This document shows, piece after piece, positions 31,785 through 38,153 of a DNA stretch of 43,618 nucleotides (positions within the stretch are counted from its first letter, which is position 1; each line of letters starts with the position of its first letter). Below the pieces are notes generated by a model. The model did not search any database, was not told the origin of the DNA, and saw only the letters and a program-made list of their open reading frames with translations. This stretch comes from a virus. The DNA is taken from positions 1-43,618 of the IMG/VR virus record IMGVR_UViG_3300025919_000003; one strand, 5' to 3'. A program made the position numbers and the translations under genes.

Positions 31785-32037
31785 GAGCCGACCCGATCGT
31801 GATGTGGCCGGTGATATTTGCTTCCACGCTGGCTAGGCGGGGGTGGATATACGGCGCTGCAGCCTTAGCCATGTCCCTGCGAACTTCCGCTGACTCTTGA
31901 TCATCGCGAAGACGCTGAAGCATATATTCCAGCGGAGTGATACCATTGGCAACAGCACCTTCGGCAATCGCCCTGGTCTTTCGCGTTACTTCACCGACCT
32001 TGCGACCGGCACCTGGTCGTGCGCCACCGCGGGCCAT
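31765..32037 (-). CDS. terS: Terminase small subunit (likely)
   Basis: 90 residues from ATG 32037. The opening ARGGARPGAGRKVGE is the basic GARPGAGRK signature seen at the start of many small terminases. A helical region (LEYMLQRLRDDQESAEVRRDMAKAAAPY) and a Gly/Ile-rich tail follow. It is smaller than typical (100-180), so it may be a reduced form. Its location directly before terL supports the call. Confidence 0.7.
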   Translation of the reverse strand: MARGGARPGAGRKVGEVTRKTRAIAEGAVANGITPLEYMLQRLRDDQESAEVRRDMAKAAAPYIHPRLASVEANITGHITIGSALDQLDG

Positions 32038-32056
32038 TGACCAAAATTCCGGATTT

Positions 32057-32206
32057 TCAAAAAAGCCCGAGCTGCTTGAGCACCACGACAAGCGCGATGA
32101 TCGCAACCACGGCGATGATGATGTTACGGATGTTCGCGTCGAGCGGGAGGAATGGCAGTGCCACCCCGATCACCAACAGGACGACTAGGAGCGTGATCAG
32201 GGTCAC
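32057..32206 (-). CDS. Small two-helix membrane protein (Thivi_2564-like)
   Basis: 49 residues with a GTG start. Two hydrophobic helices (LITLLVVLLVIGVALPFLPL and IIIAVVAIIALVVVLKQLGL) are joined by a short polar turn. The opening MTLITLLVVLLVIGV matches the look of the Thivi_2564 membrane protein family found in phages and bacteria. It stands between a short gene and the small terminase. Function unknown, possibly an accessory lysis or envelope protein. Confidence 0.6.
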   Translation of the reverse strand: MTLITLLVVLLVIGVALPFLPLDANIRNIIIAVVAIIALVVVLKQLGLF

Positions 32207-32209
32207 GGC

Positions 32210-32350
32210 CTAAACCTTGACGGTCGAGGTTGGCTTCTTCGCTCCCGGCAGGCTCTGCGCCGTCGCCTTGGGATAGCCGCGCTGCATCGCGCTCGTCACG
32301 CTGCCTGGCATGGGCTTGGTCGACTGTCCGTTGATCTTCGCGTCGGGCAT
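32210..32350 (-). CDS. Short basic hypothetical protein
   Basis: 46 residues, with AAGGAG 7 nt before ATG. Pro, Ser, Lys-rich and without hydrophobic core (DAKINGQSTKPMPGS, then AMQRGYPKATAQS). The strong ribosome site supports a real gene. The 68 nt upstream hold no gene I can support. Confidence 0.5.
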   Translation of the reverse strand: MPDAKINGQSTKPMPGSVTSAMQRGYPKATAQSLPGAKKPTSTVKV

Positions 32351-32418
32351 GGATAGCTCCTTCTAGGCTTAAATAGCGGATCGTCCGAGCCGCCATAATA
32401 GGCCATAATCATTTTGCT

Positions 32419-32649
32419 CTATGCGAGGCTCGTCAGCCGAATGCGACGAACGCGACCTGCGCCGACGCGGCGGACCTTGCCGACCTTTTCGAGCCTGCAG
32501 ACCAGCTTCCTGACCTCGCCGGCACTACCCACATCCAGATCCTTCTGGATCATGCTGTAGCTCGGCGCCACGCCATCCCGACTGATCACGGCCTTGACGT
32601 AATCCAGGAGCTCGCGTTGCCGCGTTGCCGGCCTTCCTCGGTTTTTCAC
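32419..32649 (-). CDS. LexA-type winged-helix DNA-binding protein
   Basis: 76 residues. The GTG start overlaps the thermonuclease stop (GTGA) and has GGGAG before it. The pattern TRQRELLDYVKAVISRDGVA, then SYSMIQKDLDVGSAGEVRKL and a basic tail resembles the LexA N-terminal winged helix without the protease domain. It could be a late regulator or bind the adjacent repeat array. Which site it binds is unknown. Confidence 0.65.
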   Translation of the reverse strand: MKNRGRPATRQRELLDYVKAVISRDGVAPSYSMIQKDLDVGSAGEVRKLVCRLEKVGKVRRVGAGRVRRIRLTSLA

Positions 32650-33014
32650 AATCCACACTCCCGCTTGATGCGCTGCCCGCGATCCCAGCGAGCCCAATAT
32701 CGGGCATGTCCCGCAGCGAGTTGGAGACACGAAAGCGACCGCCCATCTGCAAACACATCCGCCACCGTCCGCCCGTAGCGATCCACCCCAAGCCGCTCGA
32801 TCGTGAGCGTGGCCCGCAGATCGTCCTGCAGCGCCTGCTTCGAAGCGAATGGATCGCCCGGCGCGCAGTCTCGGCCCCCGCGGCAGTGTCCGGGCATTTC
32901 CGGCGCGTCTATCGCGGTCAGGCGGATGCGCTCGGAGCCGCAGCGGATCGTATCGCCGTCGACTGCGTGGCATGGGGCGGACAGTGCGACCGCAGCGAGT
33001 AGAAACAAGACCAT
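32646..33014 (-). CDS. Secreted thermonuclease-like (SNase) protein
   Basis: 122 residues from ATG 33014, with GGGAGGGAAGG upstream. A signal peptide (MVLFLLAAVALSAPCHA) should be cleaved after Ala17. The staphylococcal nuclease fold follows: VDGDT (19-22), Arg31 and the core IDAPE (35-39), and GVDRYGRT, which together supply the Asp, Arg, Glu and Arg catalytic residues. It would cut DNA or RNA in the periplasm or outside the cell, perhaps against competing DNA. Its location beside the terminase module is unusual. Confidence 0.8.
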   Translation of the reverse strand: MVLFLLAAVALSAPCHAVDGDTIRCGSERIRLTAIDAPEMPGHCRGGRDCAPGDPFASKQALQDDLRATLTIERLGVDRYGRTVADVFADGRSLSCLQLAAGHARYWARWDRGQRIKRECGL

Positions 33015-33184
33015 CACCTTCCCTCCCCAAAATCCCGGTTGAGCACGGGGTTGTCCGAACCAGGGGCACGAACAGGCGAACAAACTGGGGTCCCCCTAAA
33101 GGGGGACACCCCGCAATGTTCGCTAATCTGTTCGCACTGCCCCTGCGCGACGATGTTCGCGATTGTTCGGAAATGTTCGCTCAT
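33014..33184 (-). CDS. Short ORF carrying the repeat array
   Basis: 56 residues. The start overlaps the primase-helicase stop (ATGA) and the stop overlaps the thermonuclease start (TGATG). Its repeated codons SEH (AGC GAA CAT) are the TGTTCG repeats read on this strand, and the middle is the hairpin. Both-ended coupling suggests translation, but the protein has no recognisable fold and may be incidental to a DNA element. Confidence 0.35.
   Translation of the reverse strand: MSEHFRTIANIVAQGQCEQISEHCGVSPFRGTPVCSPVRAPGSDNPVLNRDFGEGR
33052..33181. repeat. Phased TGTTCGC repeat array, candidate replication origin
   Basis: Copies of (A/C/T)TGTTCG(C/G) lie at 33117, 33129, 33154, 33164 and 33174. 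The last three are exactly 10 bp apart, and inverted copies are at 33068 and 33077 with a weaker one at 33052. The central hairpin GTCCCCC-TAAA-GGGGGAC (33091-33108) sits among them. Phased short repeats at the end of a primase-helicase gene look like an iteron origin. A binding site for a regulator is the alternative. Confidence 0.55.
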
Positions 33185-35241
33185 GCGTTTATTGCCCACA
33201 CAACGTCGTTCCATGCCCCGACGAGACCCTTGTTTTGAAGATCAGTAACTGCGCGCCGGAAGGTCGCCGCAGCGCTCTCCGGTGACTTCCCACTGCCGGC
33301 AATTGCGGTCCACCTTTGCTGCCAAGCGGCCCGCGTCGTCATCTTCCCGCCGACCATGTTGCCGCGCATGTCGATCGGGAAACCGTGCGGAGTGGTGCAG
33401 GGGCAGGCCTCAAGCGTGGCCAGAAGCTCGTTATGCGCCTGCCTTTGAGTCGAGCTAAGCGCGGGTCCGGCACCACGTTGTGCCATCGGCCTATCCTCGG
33501 TCGGCACGACCACGCAGGAGGTTACTTCGTCGCCGTCCTCATCATGGCCGAGCTCGACGACCTTGAGCTTGAACTGAGTTTTCCAGCCGTCCTCGGCATC
33601 CTTCTGCTTCTTGCAGAGGACAGTGCGGATCCCGGTTTCCTGATCGGCCGAGACGACCAGAGATGTCTCGATCGCGCCGCGTAATGAGCCGTGGCCTCGC
33701 TCGCTGACCGTCTCGCTGTTCTTTGGGATGTGATGCACGACGATCGCTGTGCAGCCGAACTCCCGTTGGATGCGGCCGACGTTCTCGACATATTCGGACA
33801 TGTCGGTGCCGTTTTCGTCGCCGCCGCCAAAGGTCCGATTGAGCGTGTCGACAACGAGAACCGATAAATCGATGCCGATATGGTGCAGCGCCGCGCGGAT
33901 CGTCTCGAAAAGCTTGGGAAGGTCGGCTTCCCGATCGCGCAGGTTGACGGCAACCGGTATCATCGCGAACGCCAGGCCGGCGGCACCGTAGTGCTGCTTC
34001 CACGCCTCGACGCGGTTTTGCTGCCCGCGCTGGCCCTCGGCGGCGAGATATAGCACGAGGCCCTTTCTGACCTTGCGCCCCTGCCATGGTTCGCCCGCGG
34101 CTATGTGCAGGGCTAGGTCGAGCGCAAGGAAGGATTTGCCGCAGCCAGGATGCCCGATGATGGTCGCGAAGGCGTTGGCCGGCAGCACATTCTTGACGAT
34201 CCAGTTCCCCGCCAGGAGCGGCTTGTTATCGTCGAACCAGATGAGCGGAAGTGGCGGCGCGAATTGCGCAGGGTCGCCGGGTCCCATGAAAATCTTGCGC
34301 ACCTCTTCGGCGCCGAACTCGCGGAGCATGTCGTTGAAGTCGTCGCCGCCTTCCGTAACCAGCCCGCTCATGTCGGGAAATATGGCGCGGCCCGGGAGCG
34401 CTCGGGCCATGGCAAGGGCCGACTCCTTGCCGACATTGCGCTGCACCTTGGGATGATCGAGCAGATGCCAATCATCGTCGCCAGCAACAATCATCTCGCG
34501 GCCGACCCAGCGATGTCCAGCCCAGCGCGCCACCGGAACCATGTTCGCGCTGGTCACGCACATCACGACCGGATAGCCGGTCGCATCATGGATCGACGCC
34601 GCGGTCGAGAACCCCTCGCAAAACACGATCGGGCTTGATCCATCGTCCTTGCCGACGAGGAAGTGTGAGCCTTCATGCGTGCTGTTCGGCCAGAACCGGC
34701 GCTCGCCATCTTCGCGGATCGCCTGCAGCGACATCGGCTTTCCATCGCCGTTTGAAAGCGGAACGATGACGCATGGCACGTCGCCCAGGCCGAAGCGCTT
34801 GCCCGACCCCTGCCTGGTCCCAAGCTGCGACGACACGCCCTTGGCCGCGAGATAGGGATGAAGTCCGTCGTTCAGCGGCGCGCACGACTTCCAGAAATCT
34901 AGCGCGTCCGCGGCTGCATCCTCAAAGCCGCGAAGTTGATCGAGCTGGCGCGCGCTGCGCCGGCGGGCGATTTCCTCGCGGTCGAGCGTTTCGTAGGATC
35001 CGTCCGGCTTCCATTTGTGCCGCGTGTTGCCATCGCGCCAGTCCATGAAAATGCCGTTGGGCCGACCGTCGAGGTGCAGAAGATAGCGGCCCGGCTTGCT
35101 ACCCTTGTGGCGCGTGTCGCTGATACGGAAGCGATGCCACCGTCCGTCCGCGACGATTGCACCTGGATCGGTGTTGCAGGCCTGAATTATGAACTGGCGG
35201 AACTGCTCCGCGAGATCATCCGCGCGCTGGGTTGCCATCAT
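33181..35241 (-). CDS. Primase-helicase: Toprim plus RecA-like ATPase
   Basis: 686 residues. Residues 30-130 resemble the N-terminal part of phage primases (GRWHRFRI, GIFMDWRDG). The Toprim core has Glu209 in CEGFSTAASI and the acidic AGDDD near 253-257, with DFND (301-304). The RecA-like domain has the Walker A GHPGCGKS (363-370) and VLVVDTLNRTFGGGDENG as Walker B, then VVHHIPKN. It should prime and unwind DNA for phage replication. There is no N-terminal zinc finger. It overlaps its neighbours by ATGA. Confidence 0.85.
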   Translation of the reverse strand: MMATQRADDLAEQFRQFIIQACNTDPGAIVADGRWHRFRISDTRHKGSKPGRYLLHLDGRPNGIFMDWRDGNTRHKWKPDGSYETLDREEIARRRSARQLDQLRGFEDAAADALDFWKSCAPLNDGLHPYLAAKGVSSQLGTRQGSGKRFGLGDVPCVIVPLSNGDGKPMSLQAIREDGERRFWPNSTHEGSHFLVGKDDGSSPIVFCEGFSTAASIHDATGYPVVMCVTSANMVPVARWAGHRWVGREMIVAGDDDWHLLDHPKVQRNVGKESALAMARALPGRAIFPDMSGLVTEGGDDFNDMLREFGAEEVRKIFMGPGDPAQFAPPLPLIWFDDNKPLLAGNWIVKNVLPANAFATIIGHPGCGKSFLALDLALHIAAGEPWQGRKVRKGLVLYLAAEGQRGQQNRVEAWKQHYGAAGLAFAMIPVAVNLRDREADLPKLFETIRAALHHIGIDLSVLVVDTLNRTFGGGDENGTDMSEYVENVGRIQREFGCTAIVVHHIPKNSETVSERGHGSLRGAIETSLVVSADQETGIRTVLCKKQKDAEDGWKTQFKLKVVELGHDEDGDEVTSCVVVPTEDRPMAQRGAGPALSSTQRQAHNELLATLEACPCTTPHGFPIDMRGNMVGGKMTTRAAWQQRWTAIAGSGKSPESAAATFRRAVTDLQNKGLVGAWNDVVWAINA

Positions 35242-35414
35242 GCGGCCTCCAACCCGAGAAGCTGGATCCAGTCATGGGCCTCCTGCTCGCTGAACACGCC
35301 GGTTTCGCGCGCTATCAGGATGCGCTCCTTGCGCTGGGCAGGATCGTCGCAACCGACAATGGCGCGCTCGACGATCGCCTTGAAGGCGTTTGCTATGGGT
35401 TGCGGGCCCGTCAC
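35238..35414 (-). CDS. Small helical hypothetical protein
   Basis: 58 residues. GTG 35414 overlaps the VRR-NUC stop (GTGA) and has GAGGGCG upstream; ATG 35483 would overlap that gene by 73 nt and is less likely. The sequence is two or three helices (IANAFKAIVERAIVG, FSEQEAHDWIQLLGL). It may be an accessory to the primase-helicase, only by position. Confidence 0.5.
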   Translation of the reverse strand: MTGPQPIANAFKAIVERAIVGCDDPAQRKERILIARETGVFSEQEAHDWIQLLGLEAA

Positions 35415-35854
35415 TGCCGCGCCCTCGGCACCGGTGCGCCAATCGACGCCAGCCAACGCAATGCGCCTTCCAGCGTCCGACACACTGCGACCGGATGGCC
35501 CCGCCGGTGATACCAGTTGAGCGCCGCGACTTGGTTCTGATCGGGCATGGACTGGCCATCCTTGAACTCTATGCGGGCGGTAGGGGCGTCGGCCCAGCTT
35601 GTGGCGGTGTCAGGCTCTCCCGCCGTCATGCCCTCACGCAGGCGCTTGCCCGCTTCCCATCTTGAGCGCTTGCCCGCGTTGGGGACTCCAATCGCGCGGC
35701 ACGCCTTGGCGTGTTTCCGAATGAAGGCGATATATTCAGCCTGGCGCGTGTCCTCGCTCGCCGGATCCTTGTCCTTCGGCTCGACATAGATGCCGGGATC
35801 CAGCGCTACTTTGACGCGCGGGTCGGCTTCTTCGATGGCGAGGAAGGCGTTCAT
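35411..35854 (-). CDS. VRR-NUC family nuclease
   Basis: 147 residues. The active-site set is in order: Glu40, PNAGKR (58-63), GEPD (79-82), the strand ending in IEFK (Glu96, Lys98), and QNQ (106-108). This is the VRR-NUC (PF08774-type) fold related to Holliday-junction resolvases and seen in phage replication modules and in FAN1. The C-terminal HPVAVCRTLEGALRWL completes the fold. It likely processes branched or recombining phage DNA. Confidence 0.8.
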   Translation of the reverse strand: MNAFLAIEEADPRVKVALDPGIYVEPKDKDPASEDTRQAEYIAFIRKHAKACRAIGVPNAGKRSRWEAGKRLREGMTAGEPDTATSWADAPTARIEFKDGQSMPDQNQVAALNWYHRRGHPVAVCRTLEGALRWLASIGAPVPRARQ

Positions 35855-35859
35855 CGCGA

Positions 35860-36306
35860 TCAGAGGAATGCGAGCTGCATGCCGAGGGCGTTGGCGTACG
35901 TTTCGAGCAACGCCTGCGCTTCGTCGCGCTGATGCTTCTCCATCTTCCGCAGCGCCACGATCCGGCGCATCGTCTTTGCGTCGTAGCCCTGGCTCTTCGC
36001 CTCGGCGTAAACATCGCGGATATCGTCCGCCATGTCCTTCTTTTCCTCCTCCAGGCGCTCAATTCGCTCGATGAAGAGGCGCAGCTGGTCGGCCGCCACA
36101 GTGTCGGTCATATCCTGCTCCTTGCTGTTGTGACCAATCGGAGCAGGCTCGCTCAGATCCAGGTCCGAATATTCTCCGGCCGCCTCCGCCGCGTCATGCA
36201 GGCGCGCTTCCTCGAGCCCGATTCCGTGTGCGGAGGCGGCCACCTCGCGCGAGACGCCTGCACGGCGATCACGGAGGTATCTGCGAAATTGAAGCGACCC
36301 CTTCAC
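35860..36306 (-). CDS. GapR-like (DUF2312) protein with N-terminal extension
   Basis: 148 residues. Residues 66-148 are the GapR fold: [20 protein letters not shown], then [20 protein letters not shown] and the final helix. GapR binds overtwisted AT-rich DNA in alphaproteobacteria and supports chromosome replication. The IGHNS motif at 57-61 is typical of phage DUF2312 proteins. A second start at 36111 (AAGGAG 7 nt upstream) would give an 83-residue GapR alone, so two forms are possible. It may support replication or alter host nucleoid structure. Confidence 0.8.
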   Translation of the reverse strand: MKGSLQFRRYLRDRRAGVSREVAASAHGIGLEEARLHDAAEAAGEYSDLDLSEPAPIGHNSKEQDMTDTVAADQLRLFIERIERLEEEKKDMADDIRDVYAEAKSQGYDAKTMRRIVALRKMEKHQRDEAQALLETYANALGMQLAFL

Positions 36307-36506
36307 GCCACGCGCTCCCGGATGCGCTTCTGCCGCGCGATATCCGCCGTGACGTCGGCGATCTGGAGCCCGTACGATCGGGCTAAACTTTCGGGTTTCG
36401 CGGTGTTGAGCGCCTCATCCGAGCAGCCGTTTAACCACAGCGTAAATGCCGTGCGGTTCTGCACATTGGTCATCCGTGCTGGCGGAAATCCCCCGGTGCG
36501 GCGCAT
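36303..36506 (-). CDS. Small hypothetical protein with HTH-like segment
   Basis: 67 residues. Start and stop overlap both neighbours. The C-terminal third ([20 protein letters not shown]) has the spacing of a short helix-turn-helix, and the N-terminal part is basic and polar. The early leftward position fits a regulator, but this is uncertain. Confidence 0.5.
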   Translation of the reverse strand: MRRTGGFPPARMTNVQNRTAFTLWLNGCSDEALNTAKPESLARSYGLQIADVTADIARQKRIRERVA

Positions 36507-36751
36507 CAGGCACGATCCTCGCGCTTCACGCGGGCGATCTTCGCCTGCAGCAACCGCTTTGCCCGGAAAGCCGGATCGCTATGGTAGCGCTCGCGAAACG
36601 AGCTGCAGATTGCCTCGCGATTGGCGTGATAGCGCGCCTTCATCGCGGCGACCTTCCTTTCGCGGTTCAGCTTGTACCAGGAGCGCAAACGGGCGCGGTC
36701 CTTCTCGCGAAGGATCTCGTCGATCTGCTCGTCGGTAAGCTCGCCGCTCAT
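36506..36751 (-). CDS. Small charged helical protein
   Basis: 81 residues, strongly basic and helical. It begins with an acidic helix (LTDEQIDEILREKDRARLRS) and continues with Arg/Lys/Ala helices, often containing RYH (RYHANREAI, RYHSDPAFR). It overlaps both neighbours. It could bind nucleic acid. No family recognised. Confidence 0.55.
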   Translation of the reverse strand: MSGELTDEQIDEILREKDRARLRSWYKLNRERKVAAMKARYHANREAICSSFRERYHSDPAFRAKRLLQAKIARVKREDRA

Positions 36752-36918
36752 GCTGCCCGGCGCTCCGCATCCCTGATCTTGTTCGCCCGTGCGATCTTCT
36801 CGATCGTGGAGAGGGTCAGACCTGTTTCGCGGGCTACGTCGGCGCGCGACTGCGTGCGCAGGCGTTCGACGATCACACTATGGGCACGCGGCGATATCCG
36901 GGGAGCGCGCGGTGTCAC
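36748..36918 (-). CDS. Small helix-turn-helix protein
   Basis: 56 residues. The GTG start overlaps the upstream stop (GTGA). The segment SRADVARETGLTLSTIEKIA with its preceding helix has helix-turn-helix spacing, and the C-terminus is basic. Likely a transcription regulator in the early leftward unit. Confidence 0.55.
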   Translation of the reverse strand: MTPRAPRISPRAHSVIVERLRTQSRADVARETGLTLSTIEKIARANKIRDAERRAA

Positions 36919-37004
36919 TGGCCGCCATCCCGGCAAAGCGCGGCGCGCACCCCGGCAGCGATCAGCAGCAAGCCGGCGGTATAGGTTATGGCGGCGGCGA
37001 TCAT
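36915..37004 (-). CDS. 29-residue single-helix membrane peptide
   Basis: MIAAAITYTAGLLLIAAGVR is one hydrophobic helix, followed by a polar tail. The start overlaps the upstream stop as ATGA and the stop overlaps the next GTG (GTGA), so it is in the chain of coupled genes. Tiny membrane peptides in early phage operons sometimes act on host transport or envelope, but this one is unidentified. Confidence 0.5.
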   Translation of the reverse strand: MIAAAITYTAGLLLIAAGVRAALCRDGGQ

Positions 37005-37477
37005 GCTGCGTCCCTTTCCCGTTCGATCTGGCAAATCTCGGCAGCGACCTCGATCGACAGCCGGCGCAGTTCAGGGAGATATGCGAGGCGTTCCCGCAGC
37101 GTTTCGCGCGCACCGCCAGGCGACTTCTCCGACCGGGCCACAGCGACCTTGTGGCCGACCAAGGTGAGGCGAGGCAGTAAATCGCGCCCGCCTTCAGGCT
37201 CGCGAGCGACCGCACGACCGCCGGCAAGCGCCAGGTACGGGTCGAGCATGTGGACACCGTAAGCCCGACCGATCCGGTTCAGGAATATCGGGTTCAGGTC
37301 GGCTTTCTTGTTCGCGGCGTTGCTGATCGTGCCCAGCGACACGTCGATCCGCTCGCTGATTTCAAGCAAGGTCGTGCCGTGATCGTTCTGCACATTGCGC
37401 AGAATCTCGGCGACGGCGGACCGGTAAGCCTCTTGTTCCTCGACGGCGTTGACGCGCAATACGTTGCACTGCGACAT
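37001..37477 (-). CDS. XRE-type helix-turn-helix regulator (CII/Cro-like position)
   Basis: 158 residues, with a TATATAAT-rich leader and GGGGGTGA upstream. A central helix-turn-helix (residues about 34-68: TTLLEISERIDVSLGTISNAA, then KKADLNP) is of the XRE type. The C-terminal half is basic and helical (LRERLAYLPELRRLSIEVAAEI), a possible dimer region. In this position of the leftward early unit it may act as a second regulator of the lytic/lysogenic choice. No operator of its own was seen. Confidence 0.6.
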   Translation of the reverse strand: MSQCNVLRVNAVEEQEAYRSAVAEILRNVQNDHGTTLLEISERIDVSLGTISNAANKKADLNPIFLNRIGRAYGVHMLDPYLALAGGRAVAREPEGGRDLLPRLTLVGHKVAVARSEKSPGGARETLRERLAYLPELRRLSIEVAAEICQIERERDAA

Positions 37478-37479
37478 GA

Positions 37480-37656
37480 TTATATATCACCCCCGTTATG
37501 AAGTCCTTCGCCACCCCAATCGGCACCCTCGCAGCCGTCATCGCCACCCGCGCTTTGTCCCGCGCGCGCTGCAATGCGGATGACGATCGCGAGACAGGCC
37601 AGCGCCGCGATGACGCCGAGGGCGATCCAGGAAAGAGCAGCGTCGGGGCCGGTCAT
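37480..37656 (-). CDS. Small membrane protein
   Basis: 58 residues. ATG 37656 overlaps the upstream stop (ATGA). A strong N-terminal transmembrane helix (ALSWIALGVIAALACLAIVI) is followed by a basic turn and an acidic, Gly-rich tail (GGDDGCEGADWGGEG). No family recognised. Confidence 0.5.
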   Translation of the reverse strand: MTGPDAALSWIALGVIAALACLAIVIRIAARAGQSAGGDDGCEGADWGGEGLHNGGDI

Positions 37657-37856
37657 GGCTGCCACGCGCTGTCAGACGGCACTTGCGAAAGGTTGCCCGC
37701 GCGGCAATTTGGGGATAGCCGCGCGGGCTCACCGGACCCCGGGGGGAGCGGCCGGTGATCTTGAAAGGGGATGAAGCGGAGCGGCGTGAACAGCGTGTCG
37801 TGCGTCCCGTCGAAACAAGGAAGCGCGCGCCGCAGCCAGCATTGGGCGGTGGTCAT
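37653..37856 (-). CDS. Small hypothetical protein
   Basis: 67 residues. Its start overlaps the stop of the first leftward gene and its stop overlaps the next start (ATGA at both ends). The composition is Pro, Arg and aromatic-rich (LFTPLRFIPFQDHRPLPPG), with little secondary structure apparent. No family recognised. Confidence 0.45.
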   Translation of the reverse strand: MTTAQCWLRRALPCFDGTHDTLFTPLRFIPFQDHRPLPPGSGEPARLSPNCRAGNLSQVPSDSAWQP

Positions 37857-38053
37857 GCTGCATCAGCCTGCAAGGCGGGCTTATACGTCACCATAAAGTG
37901 CCGCACGCGCGCCTCGGTTTTGCGACGAAGCTCGCGACCTTCGCGAAGTTGGCGGATCAGGTGCCGGTCGTTCAGCGCTTGCTCGCCAAACTCCCATTCG
38001 CTCAGCGAATGAGTTTCCGTGAACCTGATGATCTCAGATAGCAGCGTGTCCAT
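37853..38053 (-). CDS. First gene of the leftward early unit
   Basis: 66 residues, mainly helical and charged (SLSEWEFGEQALNDRHLIRQ, LREGRELRRKTEARVRHFM). It begins 8 nt after the -10 box of the leftward promoter, so its mRNA would be nearly leaderless. Immediate-early position and basic helices would suit an antirepressor or regulator, but no motif proves it. Confidence 0.55.
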   Translation of the reverse strand: MDTLLSEIIRFTETHSLSEWEFGEQALNDRHLIRQLREGRELRRKTEARVRHFMVTYKPALQADAA

Positions 38054-38061
38054 GACGCCGC

Positions 38062-38090
38062 ATTCTATGTGGGAAATTTCCCCCGGTCAA
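38062..38090 (-). promoter_or_regulatory. Leftward early promoter (PL-like)
   Basis: On the minus strand TTGACC (38085-38090) and TAGAAT (38062-38067) are separated by exactly 17 bp, an excellent sigma-70 promoter. The operator copy O1 (38069-38084) fills the spacer, so repressor binding would block the promoter. The start codon at 38053 is 8 nt from the -10 box. Confidence 0.85.
38069..38084. promoter_or_regulatory. Operator O1
   Basis: GTGGGAAATTTCCCCC, centred on the palindrome GGGAAATTTCCC. It belongs to the five-copy family with dyad GTGnGAAATTTCnCAC and lies inside the spacer of the leftward promoter. Confidence 0.85.
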
Positions 38091-38100
38091 TCCGTGCCGC

Positions 38101-38116
38101 GTGGGATATTTCGCGG
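38101..38116. promoter_or_regulatory. Operator O2
   Basis: GTGGGATATTTCGCGG, the second copy, 32 bp from O1, upstream of the repressor gene. It is the most diverged at the right end. Confidence 0.7.
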
Positions 38117-38121
38117 GTCCC

Positions 38122-38153
38122 TATCGCACCGCACAATGTGCGATATTTCCCTA
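38122..38153. promoter_or_regulatory. Operator O3 with inverted half site
   Basis: O3 is GTGCGATATTTCCCTA (38138-38153), ending directly before the repressor ATG at 38154. An inverted half site TATCGCAC (38122-38129) mirrors its first eight bases across an 8-bp gap. Binding here would cover the repressor start and its promoter, so it probably mediates autoregulation. Confidence 0.7.

Noticed and set aside
33052-33181. CRISPR-like array
   Set aside because: Repeats are only 8 bp, spacing is 10-25 bp with inverted copies, and there are no spacers of uniform length.
33117-33181. Alphaproteobacterial LexA box (GTTC-N7-GTTC)
   Set aside because: The GTTC words are spaced by 6 or 8 nt, never 7, so host LexA binding is not supported.
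36748-37257. 169-codon minus-strand frame covering two small genes
   Set aside because: The part before 36918 overlaps the XRE-type regulator and the membrane peptide in another frame and is Arg-rich. Only the last 56 codons, from the coupled GTG, look real.
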